Positions 24,926 to 38,700 of a stretch of DNA of 64,000 nt are shown here, in pieces (the first letter of the stretch is position 1; the number at the start of each line of letters is the position of its first letter). The DNA comes from Puffinus mauretanicus (Eukaryota > Chordata > Aves > Procellariiformes > Procellariidae): the NCBI GenBank assembly GCA_023333565.1, contig JAJKFH010003650.1, positions 310,001 to 374,000 of the forward strand. The letters are read 5' to 3'. The notes below the pieces were generated by a model, which saw nothing but the letters and a program-made list of their open reading frames with translations, searched no databases and was not told where the DNA came from. Position numbers and translations under genes: made by a program.

Positions 24926-27900
24926 CTCTACAGCCTGCTGTTTGCCTAGGATTTGCTATGTAAATATAAAACAACAGCTGCTTTAAAGTAAATCATAAGA
25001 TACTTCCACATTAAGTTCTTTAGGTTGACTCCACAGATGGAACAGTAAGTTCAAAAAGCCCTACTCATCACGCAGTAAAACGAATGTCAACTCTCAAACA
25101 TTTAATCTGAAGAATACATCTACTGCTTCCTTAAAGTAGCTTTCTTCTTATTACTGATATTATTCAGTTTTACTTTTTTACCAGAAAAAAAAAAAAAAAA
25201 GGCAAATTGTTCAATATTTGGTAATGGATAATTTAACTAATATAAAATTGCAAGAATTACAGTGTCAGATGTCTTCAGAGGAAAATAACTGTGACATGAT
25301 TTAACATGCCCAAAGAAATAATTTCCATTAGTAAAAAGATGAAGTCAAATATCATAACTGCTATCCAATTTTCTGAAATACCTAAAAAGCCATTTAAAGG
25401 AGCAGAACTATTGTGGTAAATGAGATGAGTGGTAATATTACAAGGACAGTAACCAAAGAAAGAGATAAAACCCTGTGCATATGGAATAAAACCATCTAAA
25501 ATAGTGGAAAAGTTATTGCGGGATGAAGCAAGTGAAAAAGGGACTCTCACTAACAATCAATGTAAGAACCATTAATATTCATTAATTTTATGTTAGAGTC
25601 AGCTTGTCACTGCTTAGTTTTACACAGTTTTCTAGAGATAAATATCAAAGATAATGCACAAAATTGATGACGGGGAGACAAATTTGAAGAGGAAAAAGGT
25701 GTAAGATATATATATACACTTACATATCCCATTAATACTGAAATATTTTGTGGGAAAATTATTTTAAATTTGTATACAGAAGTAAAGCTCCCTTTCCCAC
25801 AAAACTAAAAATTGCTTATGTCATTTAATATAACCTCAAGATGACACTGACATTACTTTTATTGTATTCCGGCACATCACTTATGTAACAGTCCCATACT
25901 ATTTAAAGAACACAACAGTATCTAAATATACAGACTCCTGAGAAGATTTGTAAACACACTTATTTTACACACTTGAATTGCATTCATTTTCTGTACTTTA
26001 ATATCAATACATGTGTAGAGAATCAGGCCACAAATCAGCAGAATTAGTTCAATTCTAAACTTTATCATTAATCTATTATGTCCCTTTGTTTTCTGTTTTC
26101 TAAATCGGTCTTAATCTACATCAGGACCTTCCTTCTCATCCTATGGGTAATAATTTACTTCAGTTTCTCCATCCAGCATGAATTATTGCTGCATGACCTT
26201 TGGCAATCCAGGCTGACTAAATACTACCAAGAAATTCTCCCCTACCCACACACTCAGTAAATTCTTCAAAAATTCTAATAGATTGTATCAATCAGCTCCT
26301 CTTACAAATGTTATACTTGTTTTTTCCTGATTTTTTTTTCATTATGCCACTAATTCTATTCTTTATTATAATTTCTACTGAAGTATTTATAGTTCTTAAG
26401 AAAAGAATTTAAAATCTGTTATTTAATACTCATAGACTTCTGTAAGCAGATTGCCTAAACTTTGTTGTCTCCTACCTCAGTTCATGCTGGGGGTTAGCAC
26501 TCTATGTCCCTTTTTAAAAATCTGCATCACATTTATCACTTTTTCATCCCCTGATACAAAGGCATCGTCAAGCAAGAGGCTATATGTGATGGTTAGTAAC
26601 TCCTCTGTCCAACTGCTGTGTTGCTTAAGAATTCTTAAGGAAAGAGTAACTAGTTGATTTTGTCAATTTTGTCTTCTATCCATAGATTGATTTGAAACAG
26701 ATTTGCTAGCATGCTATGAGAAAAAGTGGATCCACAGAGAAGATGGATGCAAAAATATCACTTAATCTTTCTTCCATGGCCATATCTTTCAGAGGCTTTG
26801 CCTTTTTGACGTGCATTGCTCCTACAATGTCTGAAAGATTTTCTATCTCTGATACCATCAGAAAAAAAAAAGGATTTATTATTAGCTTTTACAATTTCTT
26901 GTTTTAAAATACGTACCATCACTGCCACTGCCCTAAACTTTCCTATATACTCTGTACGTTTGCATTACAGTTCTCCTCAACTATCTTCCTTTCACCAAAT
27001 TTGTGCCAGTTAGGTCATTATCCTCAGAAAAAGACAGTATTCCTCTTCCGTCATCGCTTTTGTCAACACTTGCAACTGAAACAGGTTTGTCTTTTTCTTT
27101 TCTTTCTGTCTCCAGCCTGTTTGTGACTGTCACTCTCCTGGCTGTTCCTTGCCATTTCACACTTTAATTTTGCCACTACCTACCAACTGGTTAAAGGAAC
27201 AGAATTTATATATGAGTTCATTTCTAAAACATATTATCCTAAACCTCTTGCTGTTTCATATGTATTATTTCCTACTGTTTTCTTTAGGAAGCCCTATAGA
27301 CAACCATTTAAATTAACTTGAATGTAATTTAGTTCAATTTACCTAAGTATTAAACCACTTCCCTTTGGCTTTTGATGATGCTTCTCATCACTTCAGGAGC
27401 TCCCACAGCTTCAGCAATTATGACACTGCCCACTGGATGTGAACTGCTCTGTCCTGCACTATCCTGCCAGCCATGCACTAAGACTTTGCCCCTCCATCAA
27501 GTGTTATGAACATTTCCAGACAACCACCACCAAAGTCTGTCTTCATCTGCCTAGCTCCTGTCCAAAATCTTCCTCTAGAACTGCTCTTCATACTTTCTTG
27601 TGTCCAGACAATACACGGCCCTTTGATCCTCCACATCCTTTTGTAATACCTTTCCTTTTAAGAAATCTCAAGAAGCCTGCCACACAGTGTAAACAGTTGC
27701 ATCCCATTCTACATGTAGCAATATTTCTCTGAACTGTTTAGCAAAGTCAAAATGACCAAAAGAAATGCTATGAAAGTATTACAGTTTAGATTACCAATAA
27801 AATTAATATTTTAACCCAGTACAATATGTACAATGCATTTGTAAAGTCAACATTTACTGAAATAACACCATAAATTATAATGACAAATGAAACACCTTGA

Positions 27901-29182
27901 AAGAATATATCTTTTCAAGAGGTTAGAAAAGTCTCCCCAGAATTAACATAATTTTGGAACATCTTAGGCCTTTGGAACAACCTTTAGGCCTGTTTCCTTC
28001 ACAAAAAGAACTTTTGTATTATTCATTTATTTTTATTAGTAAGGTCTCCAGAGCATTCTTCTTGCAGGCTTACCATATTCCAAATACTAAAATGCAAACC
28101 TCAAGATGTAGGTAGAATCCTATGCTAATAAATGTCTATTTTTGAGATAACGCATCACTATAAAGATACTCATAGTGGAATAGCAATATATCTCCCAGCT
28201 TCAACACAACTTTTCTCAACTGCCTGAGATGAAATGGCCTGTGAAGCAAACTTTTTTAAACTTTTATAGGATTAAATTGATGCATAGGTTGATCCTGGGC
28301 TTCTCTCCTGCACCAGCAGACGTTATATTCTGTATCAAATATTTTTATTTTTATTTTTTCTAATTTTGATTCCCTCCCCTTTTTTGGATGGAATGTAGAC
28401 AGGCAACAAAGAAAGCATCTGTTATATTTCATATCATATATTTCAGACATGTTTGCTTTGCAGGAGAAGAAAAAGTCTGAAATACAGATACTTTTTTTTT
28501 TTCCTTAATTAAGAATACTCACAATCCTTCAAATCACAAAAAATCAAAAAAGAACATACGTTTGCAGAAGGTTCTTCAGTGTCAAGTTTTGTCTCAATGC
28601 AAATTATATCTGGAGTTATTAACCCTTCAGAATTCAACCAGGAAATGGAAAAAAAAAATCTTACATAACATTTCATTATGTAAGTGCTGCTGCAATAATA
28701 AAACCAAAACCAAAATAATAGAGGAAAAAGAAACCAACAATTTAGGTGAAATTCAAGAAAAGAAATCTGCATGCATTTCATTTCCCCATGTTGTATAATT
28801 TGTTTAGCCATTTCAAAAGACAATATACAAAACAATATATAAATTTCTGAATTTCTCAAAACAGCACAATCGCTTTAAGAAGGTTCTTATAGTCATGATT
28901 CAGCCTTGGATGACTAAATAGAGAATGCAGGATTCAGCTATGACAGTACTAATTTTTTGAGAGGTGACCACGTAATTATACAAGCATAAGGGCTTATAAC
29001 AAATAAAAATGTCCATGTTTATTTTTTATAATAAGAAGTTAACAGATGCAGTATGTAAATATTTTGGCTCAACTGAGTCAGTGACTAGTTTATTACAATC
29101 TTAGAAATAGCAACATTTTCTAGAAAATTCAAGTTTTATTCAAATTACATGCTGCATATTTCAAAAATACTTTCAAAAATAC

Positions 29183-29198
29183 AAAAAAAAAAAAAAAA
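29183..29198. repeat. A16 homopolymer
   Basis: An uninterrupted run of A follows a duplicated CTTTCAAAAATAC-type word. No LINE or SINE body is visible upstream. Confidence 0.9.
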
Positions 29199-29599
29199 GG
29201 AAGAAAATGGAGCACCAGCTTTACAATTACAGAGTTATCAAAACATTTTAAAGCTCCTCAAATACCTGGTGAAGAGTTGACTATGAAACTATAAAATAGA
29301 ATGCTGGAAAAGTTCAGGAATACATTAACAGTGTGGCAAGCAGTGGCAAGTGACTCGCCCACAACCATGAAATAAAGCTCTACTCTGACAATGAATTTGA
29401 GAGAAATTCAAGTGAAATTCATCAGCACTCCAAGGACACATTAATGAACTATGTACTCAGTTCTGAATCTTCCTACCATTATTTGTAGCCTTGGATTATT
29501 CCAGGAGAAATATCAATTAAACAGGAGGATTGACTGAATTCTGAGGTCTAGGTCTTATTGAAATATCAAGACACTTCAGACTAGTTTCAGGAATTACAG

Positions 29600-29670
29600 A
29601 AAAACCCAACCAATCAAACATACAAACAAAAAACCCAACAAAACACACACAAAAAACCCCCCACCCAAAT
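29600..29670. repeat. A/C-rich low-complexity block
   Basis: A run of A-tracts and C-tracts (AAAACCC, CAAACAAAAAACCC, ACACACAAAAAACCCCCC). Similar blocks occur at about 42425-42510, 48548-48585, 50195-50245 and 51450-51485, always with C on the plus strand. Confidence 0.75.
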
Positions 29671-31356
29671 ATAGCAAAACATATACGAGGTACGTAGACT
29701 TTTTAAATTAAGAAAATATGCTTCCTTATTTATAAATGGAGCTCGTAACTAAGATGAGATTTTACCATACTGACAACTAAACTAATAAAAATTAGGCATA
29801 GAAATTTGACAGAGGAGAGAAGGGATCTATTCTGTTTTTTCAGTCTCCTTACCAGCCAACTAAAACAACTAGCATTTATTTAGAATTTTCCACAGTTATT
29901 ACATTCCATCACCATAAGCCTTTGAAAGGAGTAGTTGACATTACACAAAAAAAAATCCCTTTCAGAAAGCTATTTAAATTTATTTTGTTAAAAAAAAAAA
30001 AAAGAAATTAAATAAGAGGCAGTTGTGACTTTTATTTTGCATATTAGAAAAAAAAATCCCTAAAGCTGCATATGCATATGGGCAGAAATATTAAAGTTGT
30101 GATGGTAAGATTATGTGTAATTGAAAGTCCTCTGGGAAACGTGTTTTTCCATGTTTTTTTATTTTAAGTTTTTTTATGTCATTCATTAATTTTGGTTTTG
30201 GTCTTCAAGCTAAGGAGCTTCTAAAAATGACATATTTCTCTTCCTTTTCATAAAACGCATACACTTCTGTTTAGATGAGAAATTCATGAATCCTAAATGA
30301 ACAGAGGCAAACAGAAACTGTTTAAACTATCTTCAACCACCCACAGCTTTGATAGGCAGCACACCAAGCATCCTGTAATAATACCCTTCATCAACTGGAA
30401 AATAATTATATATTATATTTCTTATATTGTACATGAAAAAAGATGAGCTATTCCTTTGAACCTAGAAACTCTTCCTTTTTCCCTAGCACTATTAGCACTA
30501 ATAGCACTAACTATTCTAGTTTCCTATTTTAACTTCTCCCTTATAAAACACATGATTTCTAGAAGAAGCATTTTCCATCTTCCCAAAGTCTTTCTAAATT
30601 GCAAGGAATGACCAAAGTCACTCATTGTCCAGACTCCAGCTAGAACCAAATGAAGCAATAGAGACAGAATTATACCCAACCACAGGCCTACATTTCTTTC
30701 TAACGACTGAGCGTTATTTTCTCAATTCAGCAGAGCAAATAACCATTATTTTTTCACACTTTTTCAATATATATTTCTTTATCCTATACATCAACAGGTA
30801 ATGAGCAGAATATATCAATGCTATGCCAGCCTTCCTCTAAATAGCAGCAATGCTTCTGTTGCAAAAGCAGAGGAGAAAAAAGCATGCTGCTGCTGACTAA
30901 CCTAATAGCAAGAACAATGTAAAATCTCTTAATATTTGCTGTGAATGTGCCCTTACTGTTTTTTAAATCTGAATGTAGCAGAACTAACATTACAGTGAGT
31001 TTTTTCCAGCCTTGAACACTTCATTTCTTGGAATTTATGAGAATAAATGATAATGACAATCAAAGCTGAAATTGAAAATTTATCAGTATTTGGAACAGTG
31101 AAGAATGTTTATTTCTTCATGGATGCAAGAGCTAGCAGTATGGTAAATTCCTTTTTCCAATCACTAGATGCAATTTCCCTGTACAGAGCTACATGCAAGC
31201 ATGACTTTAGCTATTGAATTGTGTTGATGGCTGCATGTATAAATAATTTGAGACAGGTTTTAGAGCCCTTACAGGAAAAGCAAACACAAACTTGCAATTT
31301 ATGTTTTTGGACATGTCAAAAGGTGAACAAAATATCAAGCAATTATAATGTCCTGT

Positions 31357-32736
31357 AACTACAGGGGAACTACAGTTTTCGGGGAACTACAGGCCTGTCA
31401 GCCTGACCTGGGTGCTGGGGAAGATTATGGAGCGGTTTGTCTTGAGGGCGCTCAGAAGCCATGTCTGGGACAACCAGGGGATCAGGCCCAGCCAGCACGG
31501 GTTCATGGAAGGCAGGTCCTGCTTGACCAACCTGATCTCCTTCTATGAGCAGGTGACCCGCCTCGTGGATGAGGGAAAGGCTGTGGATGTGGTCTACCTG
31601 GACTTCAGTAAAGCCTTTGACACTGTCTCCCACAGCATTCTCCTAGAGAAGCTGGCGGCTCACGGCCTAGACAGGTGCACTCTTCGCTGGGTAAAAAACT
31701 GGCTGGACAGCTGAGCCCAGAGGGTTGTGGTGAATGGAGTTAAATCCAGTTGGCGGCCGGTCACGAGCGGTGTTCCCAGGGCTCATTTTTGGGGCCAGTC
31801 TTGTTCAACATCTTTATCAATGATCTGGATGAGGGGATCGAGAGCTCCCTCAGTAAGTTTGCAGACGACACCAAGTTGGGCGGGAGTGTTGATCTGCTCG
31901 AGGGTAGGGAGGCTCTGCAGAGGGACCTGGACAGGCTGGATCAATGGGCTGAGGCCAACTGTATGAGGTTTAAGAAGGCCAAGTGCCGGGTCCTGCACTT
32001 CGGCCACAACAACCCCAGGCAACGCTACAGGCTTAGGGAAGAGTGGCTGGAAAGCTGCCCAGAGGAAAAGGACCTGGGGGTGCTGGTTGACAGCCGGCTG
32101 AACATGAGCCGGCAGTGTGCCCAGGTGGCCAAGAAGGCCAACGGCATCCTGGCCTCTATCAGAAATAGTGTGGCCAGCAGGAGCAGGGAGGTGATCGTGC
32201 CCCTGTACTCGGCACTGGTGAGGCCGCACCTCGAATCCTGTGTTCAGTTTTGGGCCCCTCACTACAAGAAGGACATTGAGGTGCTGGAGCGTGTCCAGAG
32301 AAGGGCAACGAAGCTGGTGAAGGGCCTGGAGCACAAGTCTTATGAGGAGCGGCTGAGGGAACTGGGACTGTTTAGTCTGGAGAAGAGGAGGCTGCGGGGA
32401 GACCTCATCGCGCTCTACAACTACCTGAAAAGGAGGTGGGTGTTGGTCTCTTCTGCCAAGTAACTAGCAATAGGATGAGAGGAAATGGCCTCAAGTTGCG
32501 CCAAGGGAGGTTTAGATTGGACATTAGGAGAAATTTCTTTACTGAAAGAGTGGTCAGGCCTTGGAACAGGCTGCCCAGGGAAGTGGTTGAGTCACCATCC
32601 CTGGAAGTATTTAAAAGACGTGTAGATGAGGCACTTAGGCACATGGTTTAGTGGGCATGGTGGTGTTGAGTTGACGGTTGGACTCGATGATCTTAGAGGT
32701 CTTTTCCAACCTTAATGATTCTATGATTCTATGATT
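31357..32736 (+). mobile_element. CR1 LINE, longest copy, young subfamily
   Basis: The copy starts in the RT domain with GNYRPVSLTWVLGK-type coding text (from 31382) and ends with two perfect ATTCTATG units at 32718-32733. It is 5'-truncated. The left junction carries three copies of AACTACAG (31357-31364, 31368-31375, 31385-31392), of which the third belongs to the normal CR1 text. It belongs to the same subfamily as the copy at 2586-3293 but lies on the other strand. The GC content rises well above the flanks, as is usual for young CR1. Confidence 0.97.
31382..32651 (+). pseudogene. CR1 ORF2 (reverse transcriptase to C terminus), broken
   Basis: RT domain and C-terminal region of CR1 ORF2. 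In order: NYRPVSLT, the QHGFMEGRSCLTNL block, motif A VYLDFSKAFDTVSHS, motif B region [16 protein letters not shown], catalytic box FADDTKLGG at about 31858-31884, then the C-terminal blocks [47 protein letters not shown] and [16 protein letters not shown]. Three lesions: a TGA at 31712-31714 where the family has an Arg codon; a one-base loss in the C-run at about 31769-31777, shifting the frame; and a 10-bp deletion near 32432 relative to the copy at 2586-3293. The endonuclease domain is missing. It is inactive, but few other changes are evident. Confidence 0.93.
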
Positions 32737-35700
32737 TTAACACATTACAATGAACTTGTTTAGTAATTAGAACCTGTTCACGGACAATATCCTGAATGAC
32801 TGAGTGGTCATATTTATTTCTATGCTAATAATAATCTCAGCAGAACCATTCAAGATTAATGGTGGGCAGCAATAAACTTTTCTATATTATATTTGCTATC
32901 TTAATAAATCTTTCCTGTTCAGAATAATCTTTTGGTCTGTTTCCCTATCCTTTATTTCTCCCAAACATTATAATGTTTAATAATTCTTATGAGGAACAAT
33001 TTTATATTATGTATGCACCAAGTAGAAACATATATCTGAATTTTAAGGTGCTTTGGGTGAGGAGGATTTTTTTGGTAAGTGTTTGTTGTGCCAAGACCTC
33101 AGATTTATACTAGCCATTCCCATATGGCAGAGTTAAAATAGCCATAGGTGATGGCAAGAAAAAAAAGAGAACAAGACCAAGGTTATGATCATCATCTGAA
33201 AGAACAGTTTCTGTATGTAGCCCAAATATAAAATGAAGCTGATCCCTGCAAAACTTCCAGAGTTCAGTGGAGACACCATTATCTCTCTTCTTTGTTTAAA
33301 CTTTTGACTTGTATAGAAACCAAGCTTGTGATACTTTCAGACTAATAATAGTGAAAAACATGCTGCAAAACCCACTAGTAATAGAAAGGTGGTAAATGTA
33401 CTTAAATGTATAAATAAATATATCAGATTGGAAGAGTATAATAATTAAAGGAAAAAGCTCTAAAAAGATAAATTTTATGTATGAAGGACATAGGAGAAAT
33501 AAAGGACAGGAAAACAAGAGGAAACATTATTTCGAAGAAAGATTTATTAAGATAGTAAACGTAATGTAGAGAATCTTATTGTTCTCCAAACCGAGTGCCT
33601 CAAAGGCCTGCAAAGAACATGAAATCAAATACAAACAAATGCTTCTATGTTTTTTTCATTTAGACAAACTTTTGGTGGTTTGCACTGTCTTGTTCATGTT
33701 TGTCAAACAAATGAGCAGTGCTCATAAACAACTGACATAAGAATGAAATCTGTCTTATGATTTTGTATTGAGCAGAATATTTAACTAAAAAATAAACAAA
33801 CTACCTGAGAAGTGCAAAACTTCCTAAAAGTTGTGAAATTTGGAATATTTTCACACCACAACTTCCCCATTCAGAGCAAAGAACACAGATTGTGCAACAC
33901 TTCATTATAAGAGTTCATCTAGTGAATCAAAGTATATGGTTTCTTTTGCTGTGTTTCACTCACAGTGTATGTTGGATGCTGACTTCCACATAATTTTTAC
34001 AGCAAATTCTCCTTCCTGTCTTGAGAAAAGGCTTGTTTGGATATCAGACTTGTTAATTTCTTGGAATCTTTATTTTTCTATAAGATATTTTCTATAAATA
34101 TTTTCTATAAAAATAATTTCCCTTTTAACTATTTGTCCTCCCACTAACATTTCCAATTTGATAACTAAAATTTCATATCCCTGTTAATTGGAGATAAATC
34201 ATTAACATAAAGTAAGTATCAGCTAAACTTTACAGCTGAACTCCATAGGAAATGACATACAATTCCTTAAAATGTAAGAGAGTATTAACTTTGGAAACGT
34301 TGTTTAGCCGTAATCTTATATAAAGAAATGACAAGAAACAAAATAATACCAGCTACGCTTTTAGAATCTTATTTCATATCTAAGTTAATTTATTTACTTA
34401 AACTAAGTAGCTAGACTTATTGGATGCTCAAGACATAAAAATAAAACCTTCTGAGGCTGGCCTGTCAGTGGTACTTTCTGTCACCATTCATAAAGTGGCA
34501 CTGCCAAAAAAACCTGCAAAAGCAGAATACATCAAAGGGTGATATTTTAATGATATTCTGGGGAACACTGCCTTTCAGAAGCGCTATTTCTAGATTTCGG
34601 GAGATCTTATCCAAAAGGCCCATGGGCAAGAGTCAGTTCTAGTCAGATCCTGAATTTCAGGTTTCCCACCCCTAAAAATACACATTTTTCTTTTCCAAAT
34701 AGCATTCCCATGCCACAATCCCAGTTCTGCACAAAGGAAAAAAAAAAAAGGAAAAAAAAAAGGATTTACAAAATGTTAATACTATACAATGTTATGCAAT
34801 TTCTCATATCAGTCCTTTTTTGTAGCATAGATGAATCACTGAAACATAGGAAATAATTACCTCCATTACTCATTTATATGTGCCTGTTCTTCAGTGTTGG
34901 GGAAGACATGTGCCCCTGCGTAGTGTGTTGTATAGCATAGTTTGACTTTTATACTTGGAAAGTCAAGAGTTCTCTTTCACTCAGAAAAGGAAAGTTCAAT
35001 CAAGCTGGACAGTTACGGACAAGGCGCTCTCACCTAACTCGCATCTCTTTCCCTGGTTAGGAAAAGATTTTCACTGTTTAGTGTACAATCTCCTAAATGC
35101 ACTTTATTCATCATGTACCCCTCTGTCATAATAGTATTTTGCAGGGGGTTTAATTCATTCTTTTTTTTCTCAATGAATTTTAAAAATATACTTCCTATTG
35201 CCTACCAGCATTACTGAAGTTCATACACATTTTTAGGGTGATGTGAAGAGACTATAAATTAGCCTGCTCATTCAGTACTCTTTACTCATTGACCCAGTGC
35301 CAGAGTGCTAAGGACTCTGCCAGCAAGAGCAGCACCAGGCTGTAGAATTCACGAGACAAAAAAAAAGAAAAAAGGCACCTGAGGAAAATAATCTAGGATA
35401 TTGCAAGAGTCAGAGAGACTATGACAAAATAGGGGAAGAGCCATAGCTTAGATACCCAACCGCGCTCCACAGCAGAAAGAGAACATAAAAACATACACCT
35501 ATAAATAAATAAACATTTAACAAAAATATAATATAAACAAATCAGGAAAAATAGGTAATTGTTTCTTGAGTAATGTAGTAACAGGATCCCCTACAAAAAG
35601 AATATTGGCAATAATATTTCAGTTCTGCTACCCTGACCCACTGCACGTTACATACAGTGTGTTAAGACTACTGATATTTCTGCTCAATCTCATTAATTGC

Positions 35701-38700
35701 AAATATCTACAGAAAAAGGGTTACACAAATCCAGTTTCATTTGTTCTAAACACAATTGTGGAGATAGATTTGCAATTCTAAGCACAAAAAGATTACTAAA
35801 TAATTCTTCTGCGGTGGTGCTCATTTGCATAATTAAAAACTGCCAACTCTTCATTCAGTGTTCATTTCCTTTACCTACTTGTAATATTATTTCATTTTCT
35901 CAGCGTACATAATTAAAAGGCAAATTTACAATTTATAAATAAATAGTACTAATCACCAACTATCTAATGTAAAATATATCAATTACTACTGAATTTTCTG
36001 TTGCTTTGTGTTGCAGTTAGCTGCATCCCCATCAATACAGAAGAGCCAAGCTTACTTCTCAGGGGAATTTAAGAGGTGAAGGGTATATTTTTTCCTGTCA
36101 CCCAAGACACAAGGTCAAAGCTGTTCTGCTCCTGATTTGTGCTGATCAACAAGTACTGTAAGTATACTAAACAATACATACAATATACAATAAGCAGGCA
36201 CCCACACGATTACCCAGACCTTTTCAGAATATCTCCTGGGGGAAAAAACACCCAGCTCGACAAACAAACAAAAAACACCCCAGACCCATACATACACACA
36301 CACCAACTCTACTCACATCTAACCCAGCAGTGCAATTCAGTCATTTAAATGAGTTCTCAGATTGGCAGCCTATTTATCTAAAGCTTTCTCTATTATAGTA
36401 GCAAAAGATAAGCACCTTAATATGGTAATTCAGCTCTAAGTTTGGATGAACCGCCCTCAGAAAGTGTCACTCACTGTCCAGCAACAAAATGTGAACCATC
36501 CAGAGAAACTAAGCTTCTCTCAGCACAGGCATCCTGTGATAAATGTCTGAAATTATACCAACGAATCTGAACACTGGAATAAACCAAAACAGCAGAAAAA
36601 AAACATTATTAGCCCTAATATCCCTCAAAATATGTTCAGTAAATTAGAGTTTCGTGAGTACTGAAGGAACATACAAATATAATTTATATAAAAATATATA
36701 TTTACATATAAATGTAAACATACTGTACACAGTAAATATGAACAATATAAAGACTATAAGAATAAACAAATAAGAAACACTGCAGTGTGGCTATGACTTT
36801 GGATTCTTATTTAGAAACTTACCAGCTGCTTTTCATTTTAATCCTACCTGAGATCTTCACATTTCTATCCTTTACAAACCTTTTATAGATGGATAAAATA
36901 ACTTAAGGTCAAGTAAAAAAGGAGGGTTGTTTTCCCACCTCTGTCTCACTTCCTTGCAGCCATCATAATGCAGGCTGAGAGACTTAGTGACAGCAACACC
37001 AGAACAGGTTCCCATATGATCTTACAAGTTTGGGTATTTTCTTGATTTTTTTCTAGACCTATCCAAACCTATTTATTTTCACACTTTGCTGGGAATCTCC
37101 CAGGAACAGACTGTCACCACTCTCTAAGACTTTACCAAACAGTCTTTCTCAGATCTTTGTAACTGACACCTTTCTGCCACAATTATCTTTTGCTTTCCTT
37201 TCAACTGTACTGTATTCTGAATATTCCTCCTTCTGTATGTTTCGTTTTGTCTACTCCATGCAAACTTTTCAACTCCTGCTTTAAGCTTCCATTTTTATTA
37301 TTTGCAACTCTCACTGACTGAAGTTGTCTTGCAGTTACTCCTCATTCAAACATTTTTTGAAAACACACTCATTTTGAATCACGTATCAATCAAGCCAGTA
37401 ATAATTCAACACTGAAATTGCATTGCAAGATGCAATGCAGAAATACATATTTTTATTACCTGATATGTTACAATGCAAATTCTGTCTAGGTTTTCACAAT
37501 ATAAATTGTTCCACGAATCTGCTAAGTTTGTGTGAATGCAATTTGAGATATATACTGGGAAAGACTTCCTTCTCCTCACCCACCTCAGGCTCCATTTTGG
37601 AGCAGGAAGGGCCCGAGGAGCATTTCAACAGCTAATACCGCTTTGCTGAACTGAGAAACAGAAGAAATAAGGAATGATACAGCTAGAATTGAATATGCTA
37701 AAAAGACCGTAGCTGGACCCACGAGTATGGATTACACGGCTTCCTGGAACAGTCTTTGAATACCCTAGTTTTCATCTATATAGCTTTCACTCAGTAACAC
37801 AGACATTAGGAACATAAGAAACTGTTTTAAAGCTTTTAATTGTCCAGTTCAGAGCTCGTGTTTAAATTCATGCTTCTAGGATCAATGTGTCAATCACTGG
37901 GTTATAAATAGGGCCCAAAACTTAAGCTACAGATATCTATATATTAGTAGAGTGGTTGCATATCTGCATAAAAGCTGTCTTCAACTACACTGACAAACAG
38001 GGACGCAGAAAGAAAGCAAACAGCACAGGCTTGACCGAGAAAGCTTTTGGCACCCAGCGTACATGGTCAGTTTTCCTGCTTCGGGTATCATGACTTTACT
38101 GGGTTCTTAACAATGGCAACATGATTAAAACTGTTAAATGTGTTTGGTGGGAACTGATACTCCTTTAGCAAGTCAAGGATTTTACTTTCTAAAAAACAGA
38201 TGAAAGCCCACAGAAATGCAGCACTGCAATTCACCAACAGAAATGTGTCAACTGTTGCAGCTTAAGGGGAGGGGGAAGAAAAAAAAAAAAAAAAAGAGCA
38301 ATTCTAGGTGTAGGTTTTTACTAGTAAAAGCATGCTAAAGTGCATCAGCAGATGAAGCTATTAAAAACAGAGGCTTATCCAAAAGACTTTCTATTAACTT
38401 CTGCAAGATTTTCATTAGACATCTGAAGAGAAGTTAAAATGCTGCAGTTTTCCTGATAAGGTGATAAATACTTGGTTTCTAGACTTTGAGCAATGAGAAC
38501 AGAATTATATTACCACAATTGAAAAAAGCAGGGATGAGCTGTAATTTGTTACTCTGCTGTTACGGAGTCTCCCTGTCTCATCTTTCCAAAACTGAAGAAT
38601 AGTGTCTGAACATAAGAAAACTAAATAGAAAACTAGATCAAAATCACATACCCTTCATTGTAAGCTACATATATACTGTTAACCAAATAAAAGAATGAGA

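Larger units (their letters stand above)
24926..31356. other. AT-rich non-coding stretch
   Basis: I recognise no gene. It contains A16 tracts at 25185-25200 and 29183-29198, an A14 tract at 29990-30003, an A/C-rich block at about 29600-29670, and a less AT-rich patch at 27390-27730 whose 97-codon plus-strand open frame resembles no protein I know. Confidence 0.45.

Noticed and set aside
27439..27732. 97-codon plus-strand open frame
   Set aside because: Composition is Ser/Pro/Cys-rich without motif or homology that I recognise; it is not long enough to stand on length alone.
31783..32644. Long minus-strand open frames over the 31-32 kb CR1
   Set aside because: They are antisense shadows of the GC-rich CR1 coding text; the plus strand carries the recognisable RT motifs.
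35031..35049. 19-bp minus-strand microexon with strong splice signals
   Set aside because: Too short to judge, and not linked in phase to any other candidate.
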